From Eonycteris spelaea (Eukaryota; Chordata; Mammalia; Chiroptera; Pteropodidae): a DNA stretch of 64,000 bases. The stretch is taken from NCBI GenBank assembly GCA_003508835.1, contig PUFA01000007.1:19305001-19369000 (forward strand), given 5' to 3'. Positions 36,101 through 49,676 of this stretch are shown here, piece by piece. How positions within the stretch are numbered: position 1 is the stretch's first letter; each line of letters opens with the position of its first letter. Made by a program: the position numbers and the translations under genes. The notes below the pieces were generated by a model. The model was given only the letters and a program-made list of their open reading frames with translations, was not told where the DNA came from and ran no database searches.

Positions 36101-39100
36101 ATCTAGACTGAAATACTAGAAAAATCCATCATGTTTTTATTTTCTTCTCAACAGAAGCAATTAGTTGCTCAAAAAATTCACATAGAAGAGAATGAGGACA
36201 GAGATACAGGACTGGAACAAAGACATAATAAAGAGGATCCAGACTGCATCAAAGCCAAGGTTCCTTTAGGGGACCTGGATCTGTATGATGGCACATACAT
36301 AACTTTGGAGAGCAAAGACATCAGGTAAAGAGATTCTCTTTTCCCTCAAAAAAACTGCATTTTTCTCAACAGACCTTTGCAAATTATTTCTCTGAGAATA
36401 AGCTTTAGTCACAGATGAGCTTATTGAAATTTTAAGGTTCAGAGTACGTCCTGCGTGTAGAATTCTTAAAATCAACAAAAAATATTTAATACAGTAGAAA
36501 ATTGAACAATTTATAGTAAAAGAAATACAAATGGCGAATAAACATTTCTCAGTAATGATCAACAAGTAAGTACAAATTAAAACATTTAGATAGTTTACAT
36601 CTATCAAATTGAAAAAAAAAATTAAAAATCAGTAACTGGTAGAAATGTGGAGAGGCTGTTAACGGAAGCATAAATTAGTTTACCATTTCTAGAAAGAATT
36701 TAGCAGTGTTATATTAGCTTTTTAAAAGTCCCTGATCTTAACATTGTTCGACCAACCTATTCTTTCTCTTACTCTTGATTTATCTCCTTTAAGTTGAACT
36801 CCCAAAATATTTGACTCTAACAACAGCTATGTGAAAAAGATTTGAATGCTGACTAATATTGGTTTTAAAGTTGAGATGTTTTGAGAATATGGTTCAATTA
36901 GAGAAAACTTAGATATTTCTTCACCTTTCATTCATTCATTGCTTCTTGCTTCTTGATTTTAGCCCTGAAGATTTTATAGACACAGAATCTCCTGTCCCTC
37001 CAGATCCTGAGCAACCTGATTGCACTAAAATTCTAGAACTTCCATATAGTATACATGCTTTTCAACACTTGAGAGTAAGTAGAGAGATTTGGAATTTTTC
37101 TCTTTTTTGCATTTTTTAAAAATTTAGCCTCATGCTTATAGATACTCTTTTTCTTTCTTCTTTCCTTCCAACCAGCTTAATAATTCTACAAACATCTTGT
37201 ATTTCTTAAAAATCTTTGAAAATAAATGCTATAAGGTACCAAATAACTTGTGGTCTTTTATAATATCCTTTTCTAATCTTTTTTTCTATTTTTTTCTTCT
37301 TCAGGGTGTACAAGAGAGAGTTAATCTTTCTGCACCTCTCTACCTAAAGAAGACCCAGTCTTCACATATTTATCTAAACGATTAGGAAGGAATATAGATG
37401 ACATAGGCCACCTCATTCACGAAGGCCTACAGAAGGTAAGGCATCACTAACTTGAAGAGCCAGGAGACTCTATGTGAACAGAAGATATTTTTCTCTCAGA
37501 AAAACCTGCCTAGCTTGTTCTTGTCTAGAGAATGATTTTAACTTATGATTACATTAATATAAACTGTCTAATTCAAAGCTAGGGAGAAACATTGGTAGTC
37601 CAGTCCCCTTAACCAGGAAGGGATACCGAAAAGTTTTATTTAAACTAATTCATGAAAAAACAAATTATAAACTAATATAAGCAACAGAGCTTATAGGCTA
37701 AATTATACATTTTGAGTGTGAAAGAAAAGTTAATGTTCGTGTGTTTGCCATATCTATGCACAGTACATAGATGATCACTGTTCTAAACAAGAAAAAGAAT
37801 CACCACCATCAATAAAATCTTCAAGTAATTTTTTTAAAGGAACATCTCCTTTAAGAAAATGAAATAGAGAGTTATGCAGCAGGACCCCAAAATTTAAATG
37901 TATTATTCAGGATACATGTGGGAATTAGAAAACAGCATTTGCTCTTCTTTATGCCTAAGGAATATCATAACATATAGGCTAATTTCTAAGCAGTATTACA
38001 GTGGTATCAAGTAAAATGTATAATCACAACATTAATATACATACAGTTTATTCGAATACATTATACATTATATATATGATTATTTTTGTAGCTAAGTTAC
38101 CATCTTCATCTTGTTTTTCTGAAGGTAATGTAAAACATTGCATCCCCAGAAGTTGATGAGTAATAAGGGGAAACTGGCCTAGGATTTAAAATATCCTTCA
38201 GTAGTTCAAGAGAGCGATGAAGATGGTTTGGACTAGAATGGTTAGTATTGGAAATGGAGAGACTTCAACTATTTCAGGAAATGTTTAGAAGTTTAGAAGC
38301 TGATGATGACTTAGATGTGGGAAATGAGGGTGAAAGAGGACTGAAGGATAATTCCTCAGTTTTTGGCTTGAGCAACTTGAAGGAGCAGTGGGGTTGGGTG
38401 GGAGAAGAAAAGATGGAGTTCTGTTTTGGCCATGTTAAATTCGAAATATCTATATGAATCTGGAATTCCAGGAAAAGTGATAGCTGGGTGTGTGGATAGA
38501 AAATAATTGTTAAATAGGGAGTATTTATTAGCCAAGGGACTCAACAAGGTCACCTGGAGAACAGTGAAGTTTGAGAAGAGGCCACTCTTGAGTCCTGGGT
38601 CCTCCCATGTTTAGCTATCATGTGGAGGGGAAGGGACCACAAGAGACCAAAAAAGTGTTTGAAAGAACATGGTGTCCTGAGAGCCAAGGGAAAAATGTGC
38701 TCCAAAGAAGTGGGGAGGAATTAACAGTGACATTCAGACATTAATAGTATTATGGGGTAATTTTATGAGAAATGTTATAGAAAGATTTTTCTTTCAAGAT
38801 TTATTTTTTTTTCTAACATAGTATGATGTTAGTGTTCTGCTTGTCCTGATGTTTTCAGTAGTTCATGTAGAATTTTTAATTTATCTTTTTGTTCCAATTC
38901 ACAGTACGAAGTCTGAAAATAAGAGATAAAAATCAAAGCATTTGTTGATTTGAAGGAAAACTTTCTCAAAAGGCTATCAAAAAGGAGACTGAATCCCAAG
39001 TCATAAGTCAGTTGTGAAAGAACATAATGCATCACTCAGAAATCATAACTTTTCTTTGAAGATAGAATATATAAGGCTGATTAACACAGCATTATACTTA

Positions 39101-42100
39101 GTTTTAACCTTACAAATACTATTTCAAAAATAATTGATCCTTACAAAAAATTTTTGGATTATATTTTAGTAATCAATAAAGAGGAAAGTAAAAATTATAG
39201 TTTAAAAACTCAGGGTAATTACTGTTTTATTATAAATTCTTTTGGATTGTTATTTTTATACATATTTATAGTTAAACTTAATTATTCTCAAAGGATAAAT
39301 TTTTAATAGTGGAATTGTGGGGGTTGAAGGGTAATCACATTTTTAAAGTCTTTAACATACATGTCAAATTGTCCCCCAGAAATGCTATACTGTACTAACC
39401 TAACATTTCTACATTTAATATCTGAAGATATAGTGTAGGCAGTATTGGCATTCTTTTTAATCTTTGCCAGTTTATAAAAGGAAACTTGTATCTTTTTATT
39501 TCCATTTCTTTAAGTTTTACATCATTTCACCTAGTCATTGTTCATATTTTTGAATTGTGTGCATTTTTGGCCCATGTTCTCTTGGTTTTTTGTTTGTTTA
39601 GATTTCTTATGAGCTCCTTATATAGTAAAGATACTAATGTTGGCTGTTGTATGTTTTCCCCAGTTTATCTTAAACTTTATGATTTTTCCATGTTGAATTT
39701 GAAAGCTCTTCTTGATTTTAAACTTATTTATATTGAGTTTAAGACATGGACCAGTTTCGTGTGTTGACCTCTGTGTGGTTGAAATTTAGTATATGTTAAG
39801 GGACAAAAAAATCCAAGCACAAAAGGAGCTAAGTTTATGAATTTCTGTTTAACTTAACTAAATAATACACTTGTTACTATATACTAAGACTCAAGTTTTT
39901 AACAGTGTGAAGGTTTAAATTAGATTATGAACACACATGAGAAAATGACAGAAATTCATATCTTTTACAAGAGCACAAGGCTATCATTTTCTTTCGTATA
40001 TATCTTCATTCAGATATTAAATACATAGGAAACTTTGCAATATATTCATTTCAGGAATTTCATGTTAGAGTAACTGGCATTTCTAAGTAGATAAGGCCCT
40101 AACTTCTAAAGTCCTAAAATAAGTCCCAACAGGTTGTGGCCACTTGGGCTTTTTCAGCTTTGTTTCCCCTTTAGAGTGATATCCTGCAATTGGAAGGTCT
40201 CTCTGTGGAGAGTACACCTTAATACAACTGCTCAACTGATGATCAGGATGCTCTTTTGACAGATATAGTTTATTTGTACTTTGTCCTCTGGTTTATTGCT
40301 ACTATAAGTCTTGCTCTTTTTCATCTTAAACTTCAGAAGAGGCAGAGTAGTAAAGATGTTCATTGTGAATATTCTAAATTGAAGAAACTGTCTTGAGGAG
40401 TTATTGATTATTGTTTTGTTTGTTTAATCTCTAGAACTCTTCTTCATGGGTACTGTATAACATGGCTTCATTTTACTGGAGAATAAAGAATGAGCCATAT
40501 CAGGTAGTGGAATGTGCCATGCGAGCACTTCATTTCTCTTCCAGGTAAGTTTCCTCTGCTTCTGGACCTTCTGATTTTCCACATAAGTCGGGACTGTTAA
40601 AAAAACAATACATAAAAAAACGCAGCATAGTGTTGTACTTACACTTTCTACCATTCCTGTTCAAAGAAATTAGTCCTGTCACAGAAAAATGACAGATGTC
40701 AAAGACTTCAAAGTGATAATAGCATAATATACTTCTGATTTCCATTAGGGAGAAAATATAGGTGCCCTGTGAGTTACCTGAGGCTTGAATACAGGGACCT
40801 CGACTGGAGAAATTATCATAAATTAAACTTTTCTCAAAGCAAATGTAAGCCCTTGATACATTTTAAAATTATAAGATGTCTGCCAGACCTTATTTTTGTG
40901 GTAAAATTTGTAGCTATCAAATTAAGTACCATCAATTGTGTAAAAATGAAACATATTATGATTTGCTTAAATTATTTTCTCCATCTATAAGTATACTCAA
41001 AGTAATTTCCCAAGTTCAGTAACTTGAGTAATTTTCTTGGCAGAGAGTTATACATAATTGTGAAATACATGCTTCCTTCCTGACGGGCATGCTCTCCTCT
41101 TTCAGGCACAATAAAGACATTGCCCTGGTCAACTTGGCAAATGTTCTGCACAGAGCACACTTCTCCGCTGATGCTGCTGTTGTGGTCCACGCAGCTCTGG
41201 ATGACAGTGACTTCTTCACCAGCTATTACACTTTGGGAAATATATACGCAGTAAATACAACTTTTTATTGTCATGAGCCAAATCAGTTGCTATTTTCTTT
41301 TTCAATAAAAAATAACCTGTTTTCTTCCCGTTTTGGTCTGACAAGGGAGTGGGGATGGAAACGAATTGGGGGAGGGAGATTCAACACAATAATGTGTCAT
41401 AATTGTTCCAGCCTCTTGACAAAAAAGAAAAATAATTAAGTTGATAGGAATATTAAGTTTCTCCAGAGAATACTCTTAAGATAGCAATACCTTCCAATTA
41501 AGCAATCCTACATAGCATGTTTTCATGTTGTGGAGATTTGGTCACTGATTAAAATGACATTCACTATACCATGAGATATAGGTATAGTCTCCTAAGTCAT
41601 TAGGGGGTTTGGACACATGCAAATGGGCTGTGTGGCTAACATCTTTCCCGTTTGTGCTTTTGTCTATTCAGATGCTTGGGGAGTATAACCACTCAGTGCT
41701 CTGTTACGACCATGCTTTGCAGGCTAAACCTGGGTTTGAGCAAGCTATAAAGAGGAAGCATGCTGTCCTGTGTCAACAAAAACTCGAGCATAAATTGGAA
41801 GCTCAACATAGGTAACTGGGAGAAAAAATTTCACTGAAGTGCTAGCACCATAGAACCTTAGATCAGACTTGTTAGGGTGATATTAGTGTTAATTTGTTCA
41901 TTACGATTAAGAAAAACACCTCTTCACTATTGCTAGTCCTATCCTTTTTCTCCAAATCCAGAATATTTAGCACAATTCAGTGGTTGTGTAGAGGAATCTT
42001 TTTAATAGCATGGATTCCAGGAACTAGAGAATGTTTGCAGTAAATGCTGTCATTTAGAGCTTTACAAGTTGACAATTACTTTTATGAAGTCAGATGGAGG

Positions 42101-45100
42101 GGATGATACTGCTGGATACTCAGCAATTCTGTTGATTACGTTTACTTGCACATTGCTATATTTGATCTTTCTCCCCTTTGGCTTCTAGTGTGGGTCTATT
42201 GTTATGTTAAGTGAGGTTGAGAGTCGTTATTTGCCCCACATTTTAATCAGATTTGTGTAAGTTATACAGTAATGGAATTCTCAAGATACTTAATAAAAAA
42301 AAATTGATCCTATGAATAATACGGTCACTTAAGAAATGTCACATAACTCAGAAGGGAATTGTTCATCTCATAGAATTAGCCTTAATGTTTTGAGCCTACT
42401 TTGATTGTTAGAGAATTAAATGGTGATTTGGAACTCATTAAATTTTTGTATTGTTTATTTTCCAGTATGTTTAAAGCATAATATAGCTTGCTTGTTACAC
42501 CTGGCTTCTGTTTTACCTGATTAGAACTTTTTCTGGCTGAGCTTCTTCCAATATTATGCTCTTAAGAATTGAATTCCTTCTTTCTTATACAGTCTGTACA
42601 GCTCCTAAATCTCCATATGTCAGTGTAATAGGTAATAAGATTTTGTTATTAAATATAATCAGGCAGATGAGTTGAGACCAGGTGTTAGAAAATATTCTTT
42701 TCTAAAACAAAGTTTTTGTGGTTTTCCCCCAAAATCTATAAACCAAGGAGCTGGAGTATAAGAACAAGATACTATGGCCCTCTTTAAAGCAGAATCACAG
42801 GAAAAGATGAAAAGAAGGGTTCTAGAAAGGCTTTGACTGTCAGTGGAACTAACACAAACTTTATGGAGGGAAATAGAATTGTTAAATCTGTAAAAATTTA
42901 TAGTATATTGTTCTGTATCTTTTTTGGCAATGAAAAATTTAGCATACTAATGTCACAATAGTTGTATTTAAGGGAAGAATTTTACATCCATCTTTTCACC
43001 CCTAAGTTTTAATAAAGCAACATCATTTATCTACCATCATTATTCTTGAACTTGTGATGCAGTGGTTGTATGTTAAAAGGAAAAAAAACCTAGCAGTTAT
43101 TACCGAGAATCAGAAAATCTATGCATGTACTTGGGTTTAAAATTCGCAGTTTTAAACTTCAGTAACTTTTTCCTGATATCAAAAAATGTTAAGATCCCTC
43201 CAGCGAACACTAAATGAGTTGAAAGAATATCAAAAGCAGCATGACCACTACCTGAGACAGCAGGAGATCCTAGAAAAACATAAGCTGATTCAGGAGGAGC
43301 AAATCTTAAGAAATATCATCCATGAGACACAGATGGCAAAAGAGGCACAATTAGGTAAGTATTGATTCCAAATAACTGAAGACAGGTTAGGAAATTCAGT
43401 TCTGGTGTGCTTTACTTTCATAACTTTCATGTGGCCATAAAACAGGATAAAGTTGTGCTTATGACTTTCTTCCAATCTTAAAATTAAGAGTCATCCATCA
43501 CAGCAGGTATACCAGCAGGCCTAGGGATCTGGTTTGGTCCCTGTAGCTTTTTTTAAATTCATATTTTAAAGTAAAAGCCAAACCTTTCAGATCTTCATCT
43601 TAACAATGGTTGCCCTCTGTGGCCTACATTGATGCTTCTTTCACTTTAACATGCATATCAGTCTCCTGGGATCTTGTTAAAATGCAGGTTCTGATTTAGT
43701 AGGTCTGAGGTAGGTGCTTGAGATTCTGTATTTCTGACAAGCTCCCATTTGATGCCTGTTGCTACTGGTCTGAAAACACACTGTGAGTAACTCGACCCTA
43801 CACCAAGTAAAACAAGCCAGACACACCCTAGAAACAAAGTGTCCACACTCTTCAGCCAGCACTGGCAATAGGCTAAATACCTTTTTCTCTTGCTCCTTTA
43901 AAAACAAGTGTTTTATGTTAGAAGTAAGAGTTTAGATAAGAATTTGTCTGAAGCAGGAATTCCTAATTAGACCAATGAATTAGTTTCAAGGAATTCTGAA
44001 ATCTTCCCCAAAGTTACATCAAAAATTCTGTATGTGAACAATTTTTTTTTCTGGAAAGAGGGTATGTAGATCTTACTAAAATGTCTTAGAGTATGTGATA
44101 CAAAAATAGAACCAGTAGTCTAAAGGAACTTGGGTTGACAGGAGATCAGTGATTTGCTTATATCCATAATGTCCTGTTTCTGATTAAATGGAGGGAGCAG
44201 ATCTCACAGCTTGATATCAAAGAATAAAGTAATAGAATCCTTGATATTATACCCTCTCTTTTGATACATATATTGGTCTGGAAAGCCTCTTAACCTTGAA
44301 CCCTTAGCTGTGACCATTTACAATTTATTTTACCATCCACCTAACAAGTTTTCTTTGCTATTTTGAGTGTAAAGAGTATATTCAGTCCTTGGGATTATTT
44401 ACGACTCAGTCTGTACCAAAATGTGGCCAGAGCTCATATATATAAATTTGAAGCAAGATTATGATGTAAAGCAAATTCTCTCCAGAGAGGTGGCCGAAGT
44501 TTTTTAAAACAATGTAATCAATAGATTTATGACCATACAATGTAATTGCCAAAAGATACCTTAGTGATTATCTAGTGGAGCCCTTTGTATTGTAGTAGAG
44601 GAACAGGCTTTTTTAGAATAATTTAACCACTAACAAGTGTTCTCCTGTATAAGTGCCCCCTGTGTAAGTACCCTGCCAGGCTCTAAAGAGTACAAGGTTG
44701 AAACTAAATGACTTAAACTAAGAAAATCACATCGGCATTGCCAATCTTTCTTATCAGTTTTAATTTCCTTTCCTATTCCAGGAAATCATCAGATATGCCG
44801 TCTGGTCAACCAGCAGCATAGTTTACATTGCCAGTGGGACCAACCTGTGCGCTACCATCGTGGAGATATCTTTGAAAATGTGGACTATGTTCAGGTCTTT
44901 TTCTTGGTCTCTAGATCTTATAAATTTCTGCACATCTAAGAGTAATATCACATTTTCCTGTTCTTTGTATATTTGATACCTAAAATTTGTGACTGTCATT
45001 TAAGATTTTGAGTATCGGTTATTTAAGAAGTCATTTTTTATAGAAAGTATTCTGCTCTTCCATGAATGACATATCTATTTCCCAAAGAATATTAATCATA

Positions 45101-48100
45101 TTCATTCCTTTTTCTCCTGTCTTTCCTGCCATATCTCATCCAGGTCTCATTCTTTTACCTAACAAGATTTCAGAAATAAGAGCTATTGTACCTTGTGAGA
45201 ATATCAAACACTGTTTTACCTTGGTTTGGATGAAGGCTATATATATTTACAATTGATTGTACAGTAGTCTATAGTGCCTAAATGATAGCTATATTAAACT
45301 CTTAAGAACCTTTAAGTTCCTTTACTTCTACCCACAACACACTAATTTTATATTGTAGTGATCATTTTAGTTTATGTAAGGGAGTGAAATAATGAACAAA
45401 ACCTCTAAATCAACTAATTATTAAACCTAAAAGAGACTAAATCATACAAAGGAAGTAAAGGGACAGGAAAACAATCCAATGGCATAATTTCTTATAAGTT
45501 GCTAATAATAATACATTATCTGTGAGAGAATACTGCTGGGGCATAGTTCTGAGAACTAATAGATCTGATCGCTTTGTTACCAACCTGCCTTCTGATTTCC
45601 TACTAAGTTTGAGTTTTCACCAGTGTTTTGAGGTTGAGTTAAATCTTAGTCACAGCTCCTTTTCCGCTGCCAGTTTGGTTGAACTTTTCTTCTCATTTTC
45701 TAGTTTGGTGAGGATTCATCAACTTCCAGTATGACGTCCGTGAACTTTGATGTTCCGGCAAATCAGAGTGATGTCAGTGATTTGGTCAAGTCTTCTCCTG
45801 TAGCACATTCTATTCTCTGGATCTGGGGCAGGGACTCTGATGCATATAGGGTAAGTTAATAGAAGGAATTTCCTCAGACAAGCTCTTTTAAAGCAGCGGC
45901 TCTCAGTCTCACTGATTATTGTGGCCCCTATCAGCATTCAGCATAGTTCAGCAAGCAGTTATTAAACTTCTGTTAAAAGGAAGGCATTCTGCCAGGTAGT
46001 ACCTAAGTAAGAAACAGGGTCTGCCTTGAATTCTTTCCAATCAGATGGAGCAGATAGACTCCCTGATTTCAGTTCAAGCTTTGCTCTCTGAGTATAATTA
46101 CCAACCCTAACAAGTTTCTAAGCTTGCCCTAAGTATATGCTTGTATATACTTTTATTTAATCAGCATTCTTTTATTGAGCTCCCAAATGTGTGCCAGTCT
46201 GGTACTATGAATACAGTACACAGATTCCTTGTTCTGGAACTTACATTCTAGCAGAAGATACAGATAATAAGCAAGTTAATAAAGATGTATTTATAAACTA
46301 GTTAAGAAATAATTATACGTTAGCCAATGGAAATACCAGGGTATGAGGACAAAGACCATGTATTTTTTAGTCACTGTTAAATTTTCGGAATTTATTCTAA
46401 TAGAATGAATACAGCCACTTGGGTTTAGTTATATGTAATATAAATTCCCCAAAGTTGATAGTTTCAGGATATCAGTTTACTAAGCCTCTGGTACATGTTA
46501 TTTAATTTAGAAAAATGAAGATTTTATAAATCAAAAAACAGTTGTTAAACTTTGGCATTGACAAAGAAAAGTCTTAGTTCAGGGAGAAATAATTTTCTGT
46601 ACCCGTTTTGTGAGCCTATGTATGCTTTCAGGTACAAATCAAAAACTTCACCTCAAATTGGCTTAAACAAAAGAAAATTTGCCTCATATTACAGGAAGTC
46701 CAAAGATGGGGCATACTTTGGGTTTGGTTGATTCAGTGGCCCAGTGATGTCATTAATGACCCATTTCTTTTTCATAAATTTGCTGTCATAGTACTGGTTT
46801 CTCTTAAAACTTGTCTTTCTAATGATTTTGAAATGACAGCCATCAGCAACTAGAACAATATGTTTTTTGTTCCTATGTGGCATGAGAAACTAAGTCTAGC
46901 TTTTCTTTCCCAGAAGCCACACTGAAGCCCTTCTTGTGTCTCTTTGACTCAGCTGTCTTAGGCCTGCGGGGCCCTGAAACAGCCTGTGCTAAAACGGGTA
47001 GAATTAGTGACTTAAACTAATAATCTGCAGTAGAAGGAATATTACAGAATCAACCGCAGTGCCTACATTTGTCTTAAAATACCAAATTATTGTTTAATTA
47101 TCCAAGTATATTTATGTTCTCTTAAAAGTTCATTTAGCTTGTTGAAACATTGAATCCAAAGAAATTTATAAGAAACTTTCTCTCTTTATTAGGACAAACA
47201 GAACATTCTGTGGCCTAAAAGAGCAGACTGTGCAGAAAGCTATCCTAGAGTCCCTGTTGGTGGAGAATTGCCAACATATTTCCTGCCTCCGGAAAACAAA
47301 GGACTCAGGCAAGTGCTGATGGATTTGGCAAAGCACTTGATTCTGCATGATTGTCATCTGGCGGTTCTTTGAGAGCACCAGCCTTGGACTTGAAAGGTTA
47401 AGTCTTTATCTTGATATCACTTAAACTTTGAAAATATGAATCTTGTTCCTTTTTCTTGTGCCAGGATCCACGAACTCAACAGTGATGATTATTCTTCAGA
47501 AGAAGAGGCCCAAACCCCTGACTGTTCCATAACTGACTTCAGAAAAAGCCAGACTCTGTCCTACTTAGTCAAAGAATTAGAGGTCCGCATGGATCTGAAA
47601 GCCAAAATGCCAGATGACCATGCACGAAAAGTAAGACTCACTTAGGCTGGTGTTTATTGCCGTCCATTCTGGGTGACTGCACAAGCCCCTTAGGTGGAAC
47701 AAAACTTTGATAGAAAGCAGTTGTTATGCTTTAACTTATAAAACGGAAGGATAGAGGTAAAGAATTGGTAAAATCCTTAAGTCTGTCATGCTTTTGATAA
47801 GAGTGCCAGGAAAGTGTTCCTCATGGCTGCTGTTTGCGTAGCCCACCTCTCACTAAGAAGGCTACAAAGATGAGTATCACAGAGCTCTCCAGTTGCCTAA
47901 CAGAGGCCATTCTGACCTGCGTTAGCTTTGCGTCCTCCAAGCCTCCTGAAGTTTGTATAAGTTGAAAGCTTGAAGATTCTCTTTCCCTAGCATGTATCAA
48001 CCCTGCTTTGGGCTTATATAAGGTCTTTAGGAATTTGTATGAATTTGAGAACCATTTTGCAAACATAAATAAGTTCTGTTACATTGTCTTTAATTCTGAT

Positions 48101-49645
48101 TAGTGTACCTGGGAATGTTACTAAGAATAACTTCTATATTACATACCATTCCATAGATACAAATGAAAAAAATTACCTTTTTATGGAGACCATCACAAAA
48201 CCTTTTTTTTTTAAATTTAATTTTAAAACTGTAAACAGTTAAAGCTTATATTCAGCATTTACTGAGGCAAAAAAACAAAACAAAAAAAAAAACCGAAAAA
48301 CAATACAACAAAAAAAACATGTGTCCAGCACTGTTTGGTGTGTTGGGAATACAAAGAAAAATAGATCACAATCCCTGCCTTAGAGTTGCTCTCAATTATG
48401 CTGCAAGAACATAAAGTAGCTGAATTGAGGGTATATGGTGTTTTTGCAGCTGGAAAAGATAGCAGATTTTTATTCCACCAAATATTATATATTACTGTCT
48501 TCTGAACAATTTCTCATTTAGTTCTGGAGACTTAGGTTGACTTTATGATAGATCACCTCAATATGTGTATGGATTAATGTCTTTTAATTTTTTTTAGTTA
48601 TAAGAGAGTAGGGCATACATGTAAGCAGGTCCACACCTGCCAGTATGTTGAAGGCCTCATGTTATATGATTATAAATATCTGTTCAAATTAAAAATATTC
48701 ATTCAACTGTCTATTCCGATTACAAATATCTTTTCATATGTTATGTGATTAAAAATATCTATTCAAATTATAAATATCTATTCAAGTAGAGACTGCTAGC
48801 TATGGAAATTCTTTTCAAATGTCTTCCCTGAAATTTTCAATTGAGTCCATCTTTCTTTTGATGTTTTCAGATTTTGCTTTCCCGTATTAATAACTATACT
48901 ATCCCAGAAGAAGAAATTGGGTCTTTCTTATTTCACGCTATTAATAAGGTGAGTCACATACTTCAGATATCTGACATTTAAATGCTTAGTAATTGTAATT
49001 AAAAATTAAAATACATGTATTAGAAATCCTTTTTAGAACAAGTACTGTGTTTCATTTAACTGAAGTATTTTGGGGTTTTTCAGCCAAATGCTCCTATCTG
49101 GCTGATACTCAATGAAGCAGGACTCTACTGGAGAGCAGTAGGAAATAGCACTTTTGCTATTGCTTGTCTTCAGAGGGCTTTGAATTTGGCTCCACTTCAA
49201 TACCAGGACATTCCTCTTGTGAACCTGGCCAACCTTTTGATTCACTATGGCCTTCATCTTGATGCCACTAAGCTGCTACTTCAAGCGTTGGCTATCAATA
49301 GCTCTGAGGTGAGGTTTTATGTTCCTTTGTAGCTACATATACTATATAGGGGTAACTCAGATTCAGAGTAGAATTTCTATATTTCAAAAGGGTATAAAAC
49401 AGATTTTGTTTTATTTTCAATGTGTTCATTTCTTTATTTTAAATGAGTGTAATTTATAGAGTTAATTTTTAAAGAAAATTAGATTAAGAATTACAAAGCT
49501 GCTAACATATACTGTCACTTTTTTTTTTTTTTTAGGTGAGGCAACCCTTGTTTGACCTCATCAGTTTACAATCCCTTATTTTTTTATTTTTTACACCTAC
49601 AGCACCTGGTCTTCCTAGGTGGTCTCCCATCCAAGTACTAACCAA

Positions 49646-49676
<31 letters not shown>

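Larger units (their letters stand above)
32752..36154 (+). other. TTC17: TTC17 intron 2
   Basis: GTAAGG to CTCAACAG. Contains a MIR, a reverse L2 piece and an L1 3' end, listed separately. Nothing recognised at 32760-33590 or 33740-34900; the reverse-strand frames at 34067-34300 and 34756-34959 have no homology I can name. Confidence 0.85.
37436..40434 (+). other. TTC17: TTC17 intron 5
   Basis: Holds a reverse L2 (38160-38760) and an old L1-like fragment (39230-39800). Nothing recognised in 37440-38150 or 39810-40430. The frames 38248-38457 and 39486-39767 lie in repeats. Confidence 0.85.
47631..48870 (+). other. TTC17: TTC17 intron 13
   Basis: AT-rich with an A-rich run at 48270-48322 and an AT-rich minisatellite at 48660-48787. 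No gene or RNA seen. Confidence 0.85.

Noticed and set aside
41089..41439. 116-codon frame presented as one ORF
   Set aside because: Only 41106-41250 is TTC17 exon 7; the rest reads into the introns on both sides.
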